DNA from: Nitrincola sp. A-D6
GTDB taxonomy: Bacteria; Pseudomonadota; Gammaproteobacteria; Pseudomonadales; Balneatricaceae
Assembly: GCF_000764495.1 (NCBI RefSeq)
Contig: NZ_JRLB01000111.1
Coordinates: forward strand, 1-64,000
Length of the DNA stretch: 64,000 nt
Reading direction: 5' to 3'
Each line of letters opens with the position of its first letter. The first letter of the stretch is position 1. This document shows, piece after piece, positions 50,562 through 59,100 of this stretch. The translations under genes and the position numbers were made by a program. Below the pieces are notes generated by a model. The model saw nothing but the letters and a program-made list of their open reading frames with translations, was not told where the DNA came from and ran no database searches.

Positions 50562-51551
50562 TCAGGGCACTTGACGACGACTACCCGTTTCCCAAGGCAA
50601 TGGAGCCCCCACAGCTTGCAATTGCAGTCCGTTATGACCATAACGCGGGTGAAATCCCTGCATATGTAAGCCCCCATCAACCGTAAAACTAAATAACAGG
50701 GCCTCCTGACCTAACTCAGGGTCCGGATCATCCAGCGTAACCAACAAGCGTCCAGCGGAAAGCAGCTGCCAATGACCCTTGCTCTGCAGTGCCGGTTGGT
50801 TATTCAGATAATCCTCGATTAATGCCGCCCCCCCGTCAGGACTCAGGTTCAGGCGCACATCACGAGTCGTGACGCTTTCAGATAATTGATAATGGCTAAA
50901 CAATGCCAGGCGGGATAAATTACCCCGCTTGGCACAACCTTGATAGACATGGCCATTCAGCTGCATTTCAACAGACAAACCAAACCAGTTCTGTGTGTCC
51001 TGGCAAGCTTTGGGTTGCACCCGCAAAGACAAGCGATGTTTACGCTGACGCCCTTCAATATCACTTTCCCACAGCCAATCATCCCCTTCACGAATGATAT
51101 AGTTGATCGGAAACACCAGCGTGCGTCGCTGTTGTGACAAAAATACAGTGATGTTGTTATTGGAAATATCAGCCTGCCAGGCCGGTCCATCGCCCTGGGC
51201 ACGCAGAAGTATACCCTCGAGTGTTTGCTGGCAGGCGGACGGATCGGCCGACACATAACGCACTTCTTCAATACGAATGTTGCCGCCAGGTTCATTGTCA
51301 AAATGCCCCAGCCATTCGACATAAAGCGGTGCGGAAACACCGCGCTGATTGAACAATCGCTCAAGCACTCTGGGCACCTCAGCAACCGGCATCACAGTTG
51401 AGCGCTGACAGGTGCGGAAAAAAAACTGATCCTCCTCAACACTCATCCAGCCACGTTGGTAATGCCGGTCTTTAGCACCGCTCAGCGACAAGCTGGCACA
51501 GCCTGATAAAAACACCAGGCTTAACAGAATCAAACTCCGGGCTAAATGCAC
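50562..51551 (-). CDS. Predicted lipoprotein, function unknown
   Basis: A 329-residue protein with a lipoprotein signal (LILLSLVFLSGCASLSL, lipobox LSGC at residues 15-18) and a mostly beta-strand body. Residues 20-140 (RTCQRSTVMPVAEVPRVLER) and 150-325 look like two domains, the second with NGHVYQGCAKRGNLSR. This recalls the META/YbaY-like or DUF306 class but is not a firm match. It probably sits in the outer membrane facing the periplasm. Confidence 0.68.
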   Translation of the reverse strand: MHLARSLILLSLVFLSGCASLSLSGAKDRHYQRGWMSVEEDQFFFRTCQRSTVMPVAEVPRVLERLFNQRGVSAPLYVEWLGHFDNEPGGNIRIEEVRYVSADPSACQQTLEGILLRAQGDGPAWQADISNNNITVFLSQQRRTLVFPINYIIREGDDWLWESDIEGRQRKHRLSLRVQPKACQDTQNWFGLSVEMQLNGHVYQGCAKRGNLSRLALFSHYQLSESVTTRDVRLNLSPDGGAALIEDYLNNQPALQSKGHWQLLSAGRLLVTLDDPDPELGQEALLFSFTVDGGLHMQGFHPRYGHNGLQLQAVGAPLPWETGSRRQVP

Positions 51552-51622
51552 ACACCCACTCCTTTATCCAGTCTAAACATAGGCATCTAAAGTAAGCTGC
51601 TCATGGCTGCTGATCCCAGGAA

Positions 51623-51644
51623 AGCCGAGCACTCGGCTCCTACA
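51623..51644. repeat. Single REP unit (cluster 3)
   Basis: AAGCCGAGCACTCGGCTCC followed by TACA: one REP hairpin, whose complement GTAG contains the stop codon of the AbiEii-like gene. Confidence 0.75.
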
Positions 51645-52479
51645 GACCATCGAACTTCACGCACTGAGCCAATTGCAAAAAGTAATCACGTGACCAAATT
51701 TCGAGTGGCGTTGTATCTGATAGAAAACGGGCAACATCCTCACGCGCAGAATCAACATCCAAGTTACCAATACGGCTTTCCAACCACGCAGTAAAAACAT
51801 CAGGAGTTAAGGGTTGATCTCCCCAGTCACCACTTTGTTTCGCTCGCTCAGCCAAATGGTTTAAATTCAGCTTAGCGCCGCGTCTAACGTACCATTCAAA
51901 ATCAAACCAATCACGCCCTTTCACTCTATTTTTCCACTGACGAAATAACAACGCATGGACTTTTCCAGCATACAAATCAGATAAACTAAAACACTTTACA
52001 TAAAATGAATAAGGTTCAAGTAACAGTTTCTCATCAGTTTTAAAACCTAGAGGCGGATCGGTATCCACCTCGAATTTAATTTTAAAAACTTTTTTACCAC
52101 TGACATGCACATCATAAATACTCGTATTTTTCTTAAGGAATGCCGAAACTATTGCCGACTCACGGGACTTACTTCTTGCTGAAATTGAGACATCAAAACC
52201 CAGTGCGGAATACTCAGCAACTAATGCGTTAAAGTAAGGCTCTAATGAAAAGTTTCGCTGAGACTTGAGTAACGAAAAGTCTAAATCTTCTGAAAAACGA
52301 GGTAGCCCATAAAAAATACGTAAACATGTACCACCATAAAATGCAGCTTTATCATAAAAACCAGCTCTGCCAAGGCCAGCCAAAGCAACTTCCTGCATGA
52401 TTTCACGTAAAGCATGGCTGACATCATCACCTTCTTGTAAGGTATATTTATTCAGCATCTGCTCAATGGCATTACTCAC
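51640..52479 (-). CDS. AbiEii/AbiGii-family nucleotidyltransferase toxin
   Basis: A 279-residue nucleotidyltransferase of the type IV AbiE toxin family. The active-site motif is visible in KAAFYGGTCLRIFYGLPRFS and EDLDFSLLK (GG/T...DxD). The family's C-terminal helical half contains LSDLYAGKVHALLFRQWKNR and KGRDWFDFEWYVRRG. Relatives such as MenT transfer nucleotides to tRNA acceptor ends. GTG 52479 overlaps the antitoxin stop (GTGA). The TAG stop is part of a REP GTAG, so a slightly different native C-terminus may have been lost. Confidence 0.86.
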   Translation of the reverse strand: MSNAIEQMLNKYTLQEGDDVSHALREIMQEVALAGLGRAGFYDKAAFYGGTCLRIFYGLPRFSEDLDFSLLKSQRNFSLEPYFNALVAEYSALGFDVSISARSKSRESAIVSAFLKKNTSIYDVHVSGKKVFKIKFEVDTDPPLGFKTDEKLLLEPYSFYVKCFSLSDLYAGKVHALLFRQWKNRVKGRDWFDFEWYVRRGAKLNLNHLAERAKQSGDWGDQPLTPDVFTAWLESRIGNLDVDSAREDVARFLSDTTPLEIWSRDYFLQLAQCVKFDGL

Positions 52480-53111
52480 TGAAGAGCCTCCAAAACGCTT
52501 CGAAGCGCACGAAATTGGCGAGGTTTATACCCTGAATTTTCATACGAACTAAGCACTTCAAAATCAAAATTCTTCAACAAATCCGCATCAATACGTAAAT
52601 CTTCAAATAAAAATGCTTGCATGGACTTACGTCCAATAGCTTTGAGGTGTCGAGTTAACAATACTTTATCACAGACCGACTTTTCCAAACTGGCCAGCCA
52701 AAAGTGATGATTACCTTTTACTTCGATGGTCAGACCTGCCGCAAACAAGCTTAAAGGAATCGTTGTATAAGAAAATCGACCAAGACTATTTTGAAACATA
52801 CGTCCACGATTCGTGCAGACCGACGTTACCTCTTGCACACGCTCTGGTATCAAACCATGCCAAGACAATGCAAATTCCAAAGAGACACAAGATGGTCCAT
52901 ACAAATGATTAGCAATTAAGGGTAATGAAATCAATTCCTGACGCCAATCATTGCCTACCAGATACAACCCACGCTTAAGTTGAATAAGCTCACCCGAGGA
53001 CAGCCACTCCGAGATTTTGTCATTGGGCCGTGCATAATCAGTTAATAAAGGCAGCAGGGCCCCATGAGAAAAAGGTACAGCGCCAAAGGCCGCCAAACGA
53101 GTCTCAAGCAT
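52476..53111 (-). CDS. AbiEi-like antitoxin/repressor
   Basis: A 211-residue partner of the AbiEii-like toxin. The N-terminal winged-helix part reads LLTDYARPNDKISEWLSSGE and LIQLKRGLYLVG. The C-terminal part holds EFALSWHGLIPERVQEVTSV and KVLLTRHLKAIGRKSM, as in AbiEi_1 and related (DUF6088-like) antitoxins. Type IV antitoxins of this kind repress their promoter. A 23-bp inverted repeat lies 24 bases upstream of the ATG. It overlaps the toxin gene by four bases. Confidence 0.84.
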   Translation of the reverse strand: MLETRLAAFGAVPFSHGALLPLLTDYARPNDKISEWLSSGELIQLKRGLYLVGNDWRQELISLPLIANHLYGPSCVSLEFALSWHGLIPERVQEVTSVCTNRGRMFQNSLGRFSYTTIPLSLFAAGLTIEVKGNHHFWLASLEKSVCDKVLLTRHLKAIGRKSMQAFLFEDLRIDADLLKNFDFEVLSSYENSGYKPRQFRALRSVLEALQ

Positions 53112-53134
53112 CTAAATATCCTATAAATGCACAT

Positions 53135-53157
53135 TTAATCGGAATTTTTCCGATTAA
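53135..53157 (-). promoter_or_regulatory. AbiE operator, 23-bp perfect inverted repeat
   Basis: TTAATCGGAA and TTCCGATTAA flank three bases (TTT). The arms are perfect, and the site sits 24 bases upstream of the antitoxin ATG. AbiEi-type repressors are known to bind inverted repeats of this size in their own promoters. Confidence 0.75.
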
Positions 53158-53224
53158 TACATCAATAGTACGACTTTTAGCGATGAAATTGCAATCAACT
53201 AACATTCGCCCGCACTTGTGAAGG

Positions 53225-55335
53225 TTAACTTAAACTATTTAACAACAAAGCAACCAAATGGCGCAAACGCTGCAATTGCAGGCGTTTTCCCTGAATATGG
53301 CAGCGTGATTCCGCTTGTTCCGGTGTTTCCAGGCGCACTATCCGTGCTACCAGTAACTCCCGATCAGCGTCAGGGAAAGCCGCTATGGTTTCCATCATAT
53401 TAGCAGACTCTGTTCGACAACCCAGCAACTCTCGCAGCTCTGGTAAGCTGTCTTCAAAGCCACGTTGCTGATGAGCAAATCCCTGCAACCGCTGTAAGCT
53501 ATCCTGACTACACAGCTGGGGTACCCTCAGGCCCGTAAGGCAGGCTAAAATCAAAGCCGTTTCATAGGCTTCGGGAGTCGCCACCAAGCGCAGCAGAAAG
53601 CGAGATTCAAAACGCAACTGCGCCTGTCGCGACACGACCCCGGCCCGGTCGGATAGCGCCTGAAACATCAGCATTGGCCAGCCGGTGGTCACCGCATCGC
53701 AACGCTCTCCCATACGTAACGGAACATAGGCACTGCGCTGCCAAAAACGCAGCAGTGCTGGCGTCGCAGCAAAGGCGGCGGCGCAAAAATCCAGCTGTTT
53801 GTCCTGCGCCTCCGCTTGTACCTGTGCCAGCAATCTGGAGCCAAGTCCCTGCGCCTGAAGTGCAGGATGCACAGCGATACGCATCACCCGCCAGCCTTGT
53901 AAATCAGCGGCCACAAGCCAGCCTTCACGCGCTACTAGTGTCTGTGGGATTAAATCGCCTCCCGGACGTCGCCGCCCTGCCCAAACCCCTCTGCCAGCTC
54001 AGCGTCCAAAGGGCCCTCTTCTACCAGCAAGGCAACCGCCACCGGACAGCTACCACGCTGTAATACACGCAGCGACAGATCCGGACTGTCCAGCAACTGG
54101 CGCAGGTCATTGGGCGTGGTACGATAGTGCGCGGCTATCAGCAAACCAAACAGCTGATGTAACAAGGCGTCATCAGACAAGAGATCTGCAGCACTCATCG
54201 AGCGGTATACCAGCGCGTCGAATTCATCAGTATCATTCAGGTCCGGTGGCTCAGCATCCAGTAACAGCAGCCGGTAACTTAAGGCTTCCAAGGGATCCTG
54301 CTCAGCCCAACGTACAGGCGTATGCAACTGATAATCCTGCCAGGGTCTGCCACTCTGGGTCAGATACTGCAAAAAACGCTGTTCAAAACCACGTCCATTG
54401 CCTTCATAGCCATGCAGTGTGGTAGCAAACCACTGGCGTGGCCAATGCTCACAGATCGCTTTAAGCAGCGTGACAGAGATGGCTGCGGCCTCATCGACAA
54501 TAACCAGATGAGCCTCCGGGCGCTTTTGTAACAACACCACCGGTGGATAAAAACGCACCTGCAATGCCGGATGACTGAAACCACTGCCTTGCACCACCCC
54601 CTCAGGTAACTGGCGCTGCAAGGCCGCAAAAAGTGCCTCTACGGCACTGCGTTGGGGTGCGCAAACACACACAGTCAATGCCTGCTGCTGACACAACGAA
54701 GCCAACGCCAGTCCCAGAGAGGCACTCTTGCCTCGGCCACGATCAGCAGTAATAACAAGCGTTTGTGCTAATGAGACCGTCTGGAAATGCGTCACCAGCG
54801 ATGCCACCAGAGCTTCCTGCTGCTGACTTAAATAGGGGTAATGACACGGTGCTCTTGCAGACGTATCCGGCAATGGCAGAAACCAGGCCAGCGTCCCTGG
54901 CGTCAAAGCCTGTTGCAGCTCCCGGGTTAAACGCTGCAAAAAATACCCGGCAAGTTTTTGCTGATCATAACGACTACCACAAAGCGCGGCATATTCCGGA
55001 TCAGCAAAAGCGGGCCACTGACCGGCGGGTGGTGTGAGTAAAATCAACTCGCCACCACCTCGTAAAGTGCCACATACCTGAGCAAAGGCGTTAGGATTAA
55101 AACCGCAGAAAGCATCAAAGATAACCCGATCGGTTTCGCTGCCCAACCACTGCACAGCCTCACGTGCGGCAACCGGTGTAAGGCCAGCCAAAGGACGTTC
55201 AGAAATAAGCAGCGTATGATCAACAGTAGACTGCTGTTGCAGGAAATGTTGCAGACAGGTATCAGCCGATGCTTCAGAGGCCTGCAGCCAATAGCAGGCG
55301 CGAAACTGGCTGCCGGGTAAAAGCTCGGTATTCAC
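53225..55335 (-). CDS. tmcA: tRNA(Met) cytidine acetyltransferase, one-base frameshift
   Basis: Repaired, a 703-residue TmcA, which acetylates C34 of elongator tRNA-Met using acetyl-CoA and ATP. The helicase-like module has Walker A (ITADRGRGKSASLGLAL) and Walker B (HLVIVDEAAAISV). The GNAT module has VMRIAVHPALQAQGLGSRLL, and the tRNA-binding tail is C-terminal. A C is missing from a run near 53972 (plus strand), so the first frame stops at 53950 and the second starts at 53914. The repair gives QGGRRPGGDLIPQTLVAREG, matching the family. GTG 55335 shares its first base with the upstream stop. Confidence 0.88.
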
Positions 55336-55964
55336 TAGGCGTAGGTCGGATTAAAGTCGTGACTGTATTCAGCATGAAACACCACCGTGCCAGGTGTCTC
55401 GATTAGCGCGGCAGCCAAGGTTTCTGTCACCAACTGCTGAGCCAGCTCCCCACGCAGCGCGGCGGTGGGTTGAAAGGTACAGGCACCCAAGGTGAATTGA
55501 ATCTGCCCAGGTTCAAAGGCATCTAAAACAGCCTGATGGCAGCGTTGAGCAAAACTACCGGCATGTTCATTGGTGGCCGGTAGTAACAACGCCAGTTGCT
55601 GTTCAGCACAACGTCCCAATTGATCACCTGGGCGTGCCAGCTGCTGGCTGAGAATCTCAGCCACACGCTTCAGCACAGCCGAGCGATCAGCTTGATCATC
55701 CAGCAACTGAATATCCAGTTTCATCAATGTCAGTGGCGTAAACTCTCTAACCGCCCGACGACACTCATTATCCAGCTGTTCAAAAAAAGGCTGAGCTTTT
55801 AAAGCACCGGTATCATGATCTGTCCGACTCACCCGCTCCAATTCACTTTCAGCCCACTGCCGGTAGTCTGAAAGCTCACGTTTAAGGCGATTAATCTGCA
55901 AGGTCAAACCAACAGACAGGAGCGTCAGTAACAAGGCTAAAATGATGAATAAAGTCAGAGTCAC
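55335..55964 (-). CDS. Degenerate GGDEF-like protein upstream of tmcA
   Basis: A 209-residue protein with an N-terminal membrane helix (LFIILALLLTLLSVGLTLQI), a coiled coil (LKRELSDYRQWAESELERV) and a GGDEF-fold domain that has lost its active site: the place of GGDEF reads LGRCAEQQLALLLPA. It therefore should not make c-di-GMP. Binding or scaffolding is possible. GTG 55964 is chosen because GGAG lies five bases upstream (the frame extends to TTG 55982). Its TAG overlaps the tmcA GTG by one base, so the two are translated together. Confidence 0.72.
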   Translation of the reverse strand: MTLTLFIILALLLTLLSVGLTLQINRLKRELSDYRQWAESELERVSRTDHDTGALKAQPFFEQLDNECRRAVREFTPLTLMKLDIQLLDDQADRSAVLKRVAEILSQQLARPGDQLGRCAEQQLALLLPATNEHAGSFAQRCHQAVLDAFEPGQIQFTLGACTFQPTAALRGELAQQLVTETLAAALIETPGTVVFHAEYSHDFNPTYA

Positions 55965-56069
55965 ACTTTCTCCGCGACACAAGTTGGATTATCCTGCTGA
56001 TCTGACGCAAGCTTATAACGTAGACAGGGCAATGAAAAGCCTGATTATAAAAACCTTACGGAGAGTGGG

Positions 56070-56684
56070 ATGATAGATTTATATACCTGGGGTACACCGA
56101 ATGGTCAGAAAGTCTCCATCATGCTGGAGGCCTGCCGTTTGCACTATTCCGTCCATCCGATCGACATACTCAACAATGAGCAGTTCGAGGATGACTTTCT
56201 CAAGGTAAGCCCCAACAACAAAATTCCCGCGATTGTAGATCCCGATGGTCCCTCCGGTGACTCAATCAGCCTGTTCGAAAGTGGCGCTATTCTGATTTAC
56301 CTGGCTGATAAAACCGGTGAGTTTTTACCTCCAGAAGGTACTGAACGCTATCAGGTACTGCAGTGGCTGATGTGGCAAATGGGTGGCTTCGGCCCTTTCC
56401 TGGGTCAGGCACACCATTTTAACCGCTTCGCGCCGGAAAAGGTGCCTTACGCGATTAAACGCTACAAGGATGAGGCCAACCGGCTTTGGGGAGTGCTGAA
56501 CACCCAACTGACAGGGCGGCAGTTTGTCTGCGACGAACTCACTATTGCTGATTTCGCCATCTACCCCTGGGCCGCCCGTTTTGAATGGCAGGAAATCGAT
56601 AAAACTGCCTTTCCAGCCGTAAATACCTGGATGGAGCAGATGGCCGAACTGCCGTTTGTGGAACGGGGTATGCAGGTTCCGTGA
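56070..56684 (+). CDS. Glutathione S-transferase (YfcG/Nu-like)
   Basis: A 204-residue GST. The thioredoxin-fold half reads MIDLYTWGTPNGQKVSIMLE, then SPNNKIPAIVDPDG and LFESGAILIYLADKTG with the Glu-Ser glutathione site. The helical half holds WLMWQMGGFGPFLGQAHHF and LTIADFAIYPWAAR. The TPNGxK motif is typical of Nu-class enzymes with disulfide-bond reductase activity. GGAGAGTGGG precedes the ATG. It overlaps the next gene by four bases (GTGA), so the three genes form an operon. Confidence 0.9.
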   Translation: MIDLYTWGTPNGQKVSIMLEACRLHYSVHPIDILNNEQFEDDFLKVSPNNKIPAIVDPDGPSGDSISLFESGAILIYLADKTGEFLPPEGTERYQVLQWLMWQMGGFGPFLGQAHHFNRFAPEKVPYAIKRYKDEANRLWGVLNTQLTGRQFVCDELTIADFAIYPWAARFEWQEIDKTAFPAVNTWMEQMAELPFVERGMQVP

Positions 56685-57807
56685 GATCAACAATACAGCC
56701 ACCTGACTATAAGATTGCCATTATTGGCAGTGGTCCATCCGGATGTTTTCTCGCAGAGATACTCGCCCTTAAACGACCTGATCTGCAGATCGATATTTAC
56801 GAGCGCCTGCCCCACCCGTTTGGACTTGCCGTTTCCGGTGTCGCCCCCGATCATCTGCATACCCGCAAAGTGACCGAGCAGTTTGCGCGCACACTGGCGC
56901 GTGATAATGTAAATCTGATCTGCAACACTGAAGTAGGTAGCTCAATCAGCTACAGCGAATTAAAGCAGCGCTATGATCGGGTGGTATTTGCCACAGGTGC
57001 CAGCGAAGATCGCAGGCTCGGCATTCCTGGCGAACACCTGCCAGGGATTTATGGCTCCGGCCGCTTCACCCGCTGGTATAACAACCACCCTGAATCCAGC
57101 CAGTTCACACCACTAATCGGACAACGCGTTGCTATTATTGGCAATGGCAATGTAGCACTGGATATCGCTCGCGTTTTAGCCAAAACGGCGGCTGAGCACC
57201 AGACAAGCGCCCTATCTGAGCCGGTAAGAACACATCTGGCGAAGAATCATATTAGAGAAATACATATTTTAGGCCGCCGCGGCCCTGCCGATGCCAGCTT
57301 TTCAGTAGCCGAACTGACAGAACTGAGTACCCTGGCACAAGCCGAGTCCATACTTCACCAGCCGTACTGGATGGAATAGACACACAAGGCCTGCCGCCCT
57401 CGCAGAAAAAAATGCTGGAACAATTGCAGCGTTATGCACAAGCACCAGAAGGCAGACCGGCGCTCACCAAAATACAGTTGCATTTTTATGCCACACCCCT
57501 TGCGGCTGTCGGCGACAAGCAACTGGAGGCACTGGAAATCCGCGATACACGCCATGGCACCCTGCACACCTTGCCACTGGACACGCTGATCACCGCTATC
57601 GGCTATCGGACTCCGGCCATTGCCGACGTCCCCTATGATACTGAACTGGGACGTTTTGCCCATCAACAAGGTCATATTGAATCCGGCGTGTATTGCCTGG
57701 GATGGTGTCAACGAGGCCCTCAAGGCGTTATTCCAACAAATCGCAGCGAAGCCATGAATCTGGCACGCCAACTAATCAAGGAACTGGAGAAGCAACATGT
57801 TGATTGA
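56681..57807 (+). CDS. FprA/adrenodoxin-reductase-like flavoprotein, one-base frameshift
   Basis: Repaired, a 375-residue two-dinucleotide-binding oxidoreductase of the FprA/adrenodoxin-type ferredoxin-NADP reductase family. The FAD site is IAIIGSGPSGCFLAEILAL. The NADP site is VAIIGNGNVALDIARVLAK, with ERLPHPFGLAVSGVAPDH also conserved. Near 57358 a C is missing (CCC to CC): ESILHPAVLDGIDTQGLPPS follows after repair, whereas the given frame stops at 57379. The GTG start overlaps the GST stop. It would pass electrons between NADPH and a ferredoxin. Confidence 0.86.
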
Positions 57808-58342
57808 TCGTAAGCTGTCACGCCTGCTGGTCGTGGATCTGCAGGAAAAGCTCATGCCTGCCATTCACGATGGCGACAATCTGGTCAACAACTGTCGCTG
57901 GCTGATCCAGGTAGCCAGCTCGATGGACGTACCTGTTCTGGCATCAGAGCAATACCCCAAGGGATTGGGCCCTACGATCGAACCCATCAGGACGCTGCTC
58001 AAAGACAATGCCTTCATGGAAAAACAGTATTTTTCCTGCCTCTCAGACGATGGCTGTCGCAACAGACTTTTAGACAAACACTACCCACAAGTAGTGATCA
58101 TTGGCACAGAAGCTCACGTCTGCGTCATGCAAACGGCGCTGGAAATGCAGGCAGCAGGTATTCAGGTATTTATCGTCGAAGACTGCATCGCCTCCCGAGA
58201 GCCCAACAACAAACACCTGGCAATCGAACGCATGCGCCAAGCCGGCATCATCCTTGTAAGCCGGGAAATGGTCGCCTTCGAATGGCTACGCAAAGCCAAC
58301 ACCCATGTATTCCGCCATATCAACCGCACGTTTATCGCCTAA
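57797..58342 (+). CDS. Isochorismatase-family hydrolase (YcaC-like)
   Basis: A 181-residue cysteine hydrolase of the isochorismatase fold. The catalytic triad is visible: Asp in LLVVDLQEKLMPAI, Lys in NAFMEKQYFSCL and Cys in GTEAHVCVMQTALEM, next to the cis-peptide GTEAH. YcaC-like members act on unknown amide-like substrates. ATG 57797 lies inside the end of the reductase gene (11-base overlap), so it is the third gene of the operon. A REP cluster begins just after the TAA. Confidence 0.86.
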   Translation: MLIDRKLSRLLVVDLQEKLMPAIHDGDNLVNNCRWLIQVASSMDVPVLASEQYPKGLGPTIEPIRTLLKDNAFMEKQYFSCLSDDGCRNRLLDKHYPQVVIIGTEAHVCVMQTALEMQAAGIQVFIVEDCIASREPNNKHLAIERMRQAGIILVSREMVAFEWLRKANTHVFRHINRTFIA

Positions 58343-58355
58343 CCCTCACTCCGCC

Positions 58356-58456
58356 TGTAGGAGCTCACTCTGTGAGCGAACAACAATCGCTCGGAGACCG
58401 GGCTCCCACAGACCGAGCTCCCACAGACCGGGCTCCTACAAACCGAGCTCCTACAA
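58356..58456. repeat. REP cluster 4, 3' flank of the RAYT gene
   Basis: One GTAG-GAGCTCACTCTGTGAGCGA unit (GTAG, then hairpin) followed by CGCTCGGAGACCGGGCTCC and three short repeats ACAGACCGGGCTCC-like. The last GTAG (complement of 58451-58454) contains the RAYT stop codon. Confidence 0.85.
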
Positions 58457-58897
58457 CCATATAGCATCCCAAAAGCTATACTCTCTAACGGATCGTACAA
58501 GCCCGGCCCTGATAGGATTAGCTACCACATAACGCGCCATAGCGACCAAATCTTCCTCTTTTCGCAGTTGCCGGTCATAAAACCCTTTCTGCAAAACAGG
58601 GCCCATCTCACTCCCCTGACTATGAATACCACGGGTCGCACTCGCCTTAAAAAAACGCACAGCAGCCGACAAATCCGCCCCCTCCTTGAGCTGCAATAGC
58701 CAGTGCACATGATCAGGCATAATGACATAACTGAGCGTATCGGTAGATGCCGCCGTCTGGCGTAACGCCTGCAGAGCAATTCTTGCATGATCAAAATTCA
58801 GGAAAATGGGGCGGCGGTTACAACACACCGTGGTGATAAGATAAATCTGGCCAGAAGCCGAAAAGCGTCCATGACGAAGTCGATGAGAATGATACAT
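58451..58897 (-). CDS. RAYT (REP-associated tyrosine transposase)
   Basis: A 148-residue Y1/IS200-like transposase of the RAYT group, which recognises and mobilises REP hairpins. The HUH metal motif reads VIMPDHVHWLLQL near residue 60. The catalytic Tyr region is VLQKGFYDRQLRKEEDL near 105, followed by the family's MARYVVANPIRAGLV. The N-terminus GQIYLITTVCCNRRPIF is also typical. REP clusters lie on both sides within 40 bases, and its TAG stop lies inside a REP GTAG. It is a single-copy domesticated gene in most genomes, likely the source of every REP cluster in this window. Confidence 0.92.
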   Translation of the reverse strand: MYHSHRLRHGRFSASGQIYLITTVCCNRRPIFLNFDHARIALQALRQTAASTDTLSYVIMPDHVHWLLQLKEGADLSAAVRFFKASATRGIHSQGSEMGPVLQKGFYDRQLRKEEDLVAMARYVVANPIRAGLVRSVREYSFWDAIWL

Positions 58898-58931
58898 AGC
58901 GATCCTTGCTATTTAAATTTAGAAAAAAAAT

Positions 58932-59100
58932 TCGTAGGAGCTCACTCTGTGAGCGAACAACAATCGCCCGGAGACCGGGCTCCTACATCACATTATTATA
59001 CATCCTGTAGGAGCTCGCTCCGCGAGCGAAAAGCAATCGCCCGGAGACCGGGCTCCTACATTGGCATTATACCCTTCGCCCACAAACCGGGCTCCTACAA
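58932..59100. repeat. REP cluster 5, 5' flank of the RAYT gene
   Basis: Two pairs of units (GTAGGAGCTCACTCTGTGAG and GTAGGAGCTCGCTCCGCGAG) each facing an inverted CGCCCGGAGACCGGGCTCC, then a last CGGGCTCCTAC. The two inverted orders make a BIME-like array. The last GTAG (complement of 59095-59098) provides the dsbD stop. Confidence 0.88.
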
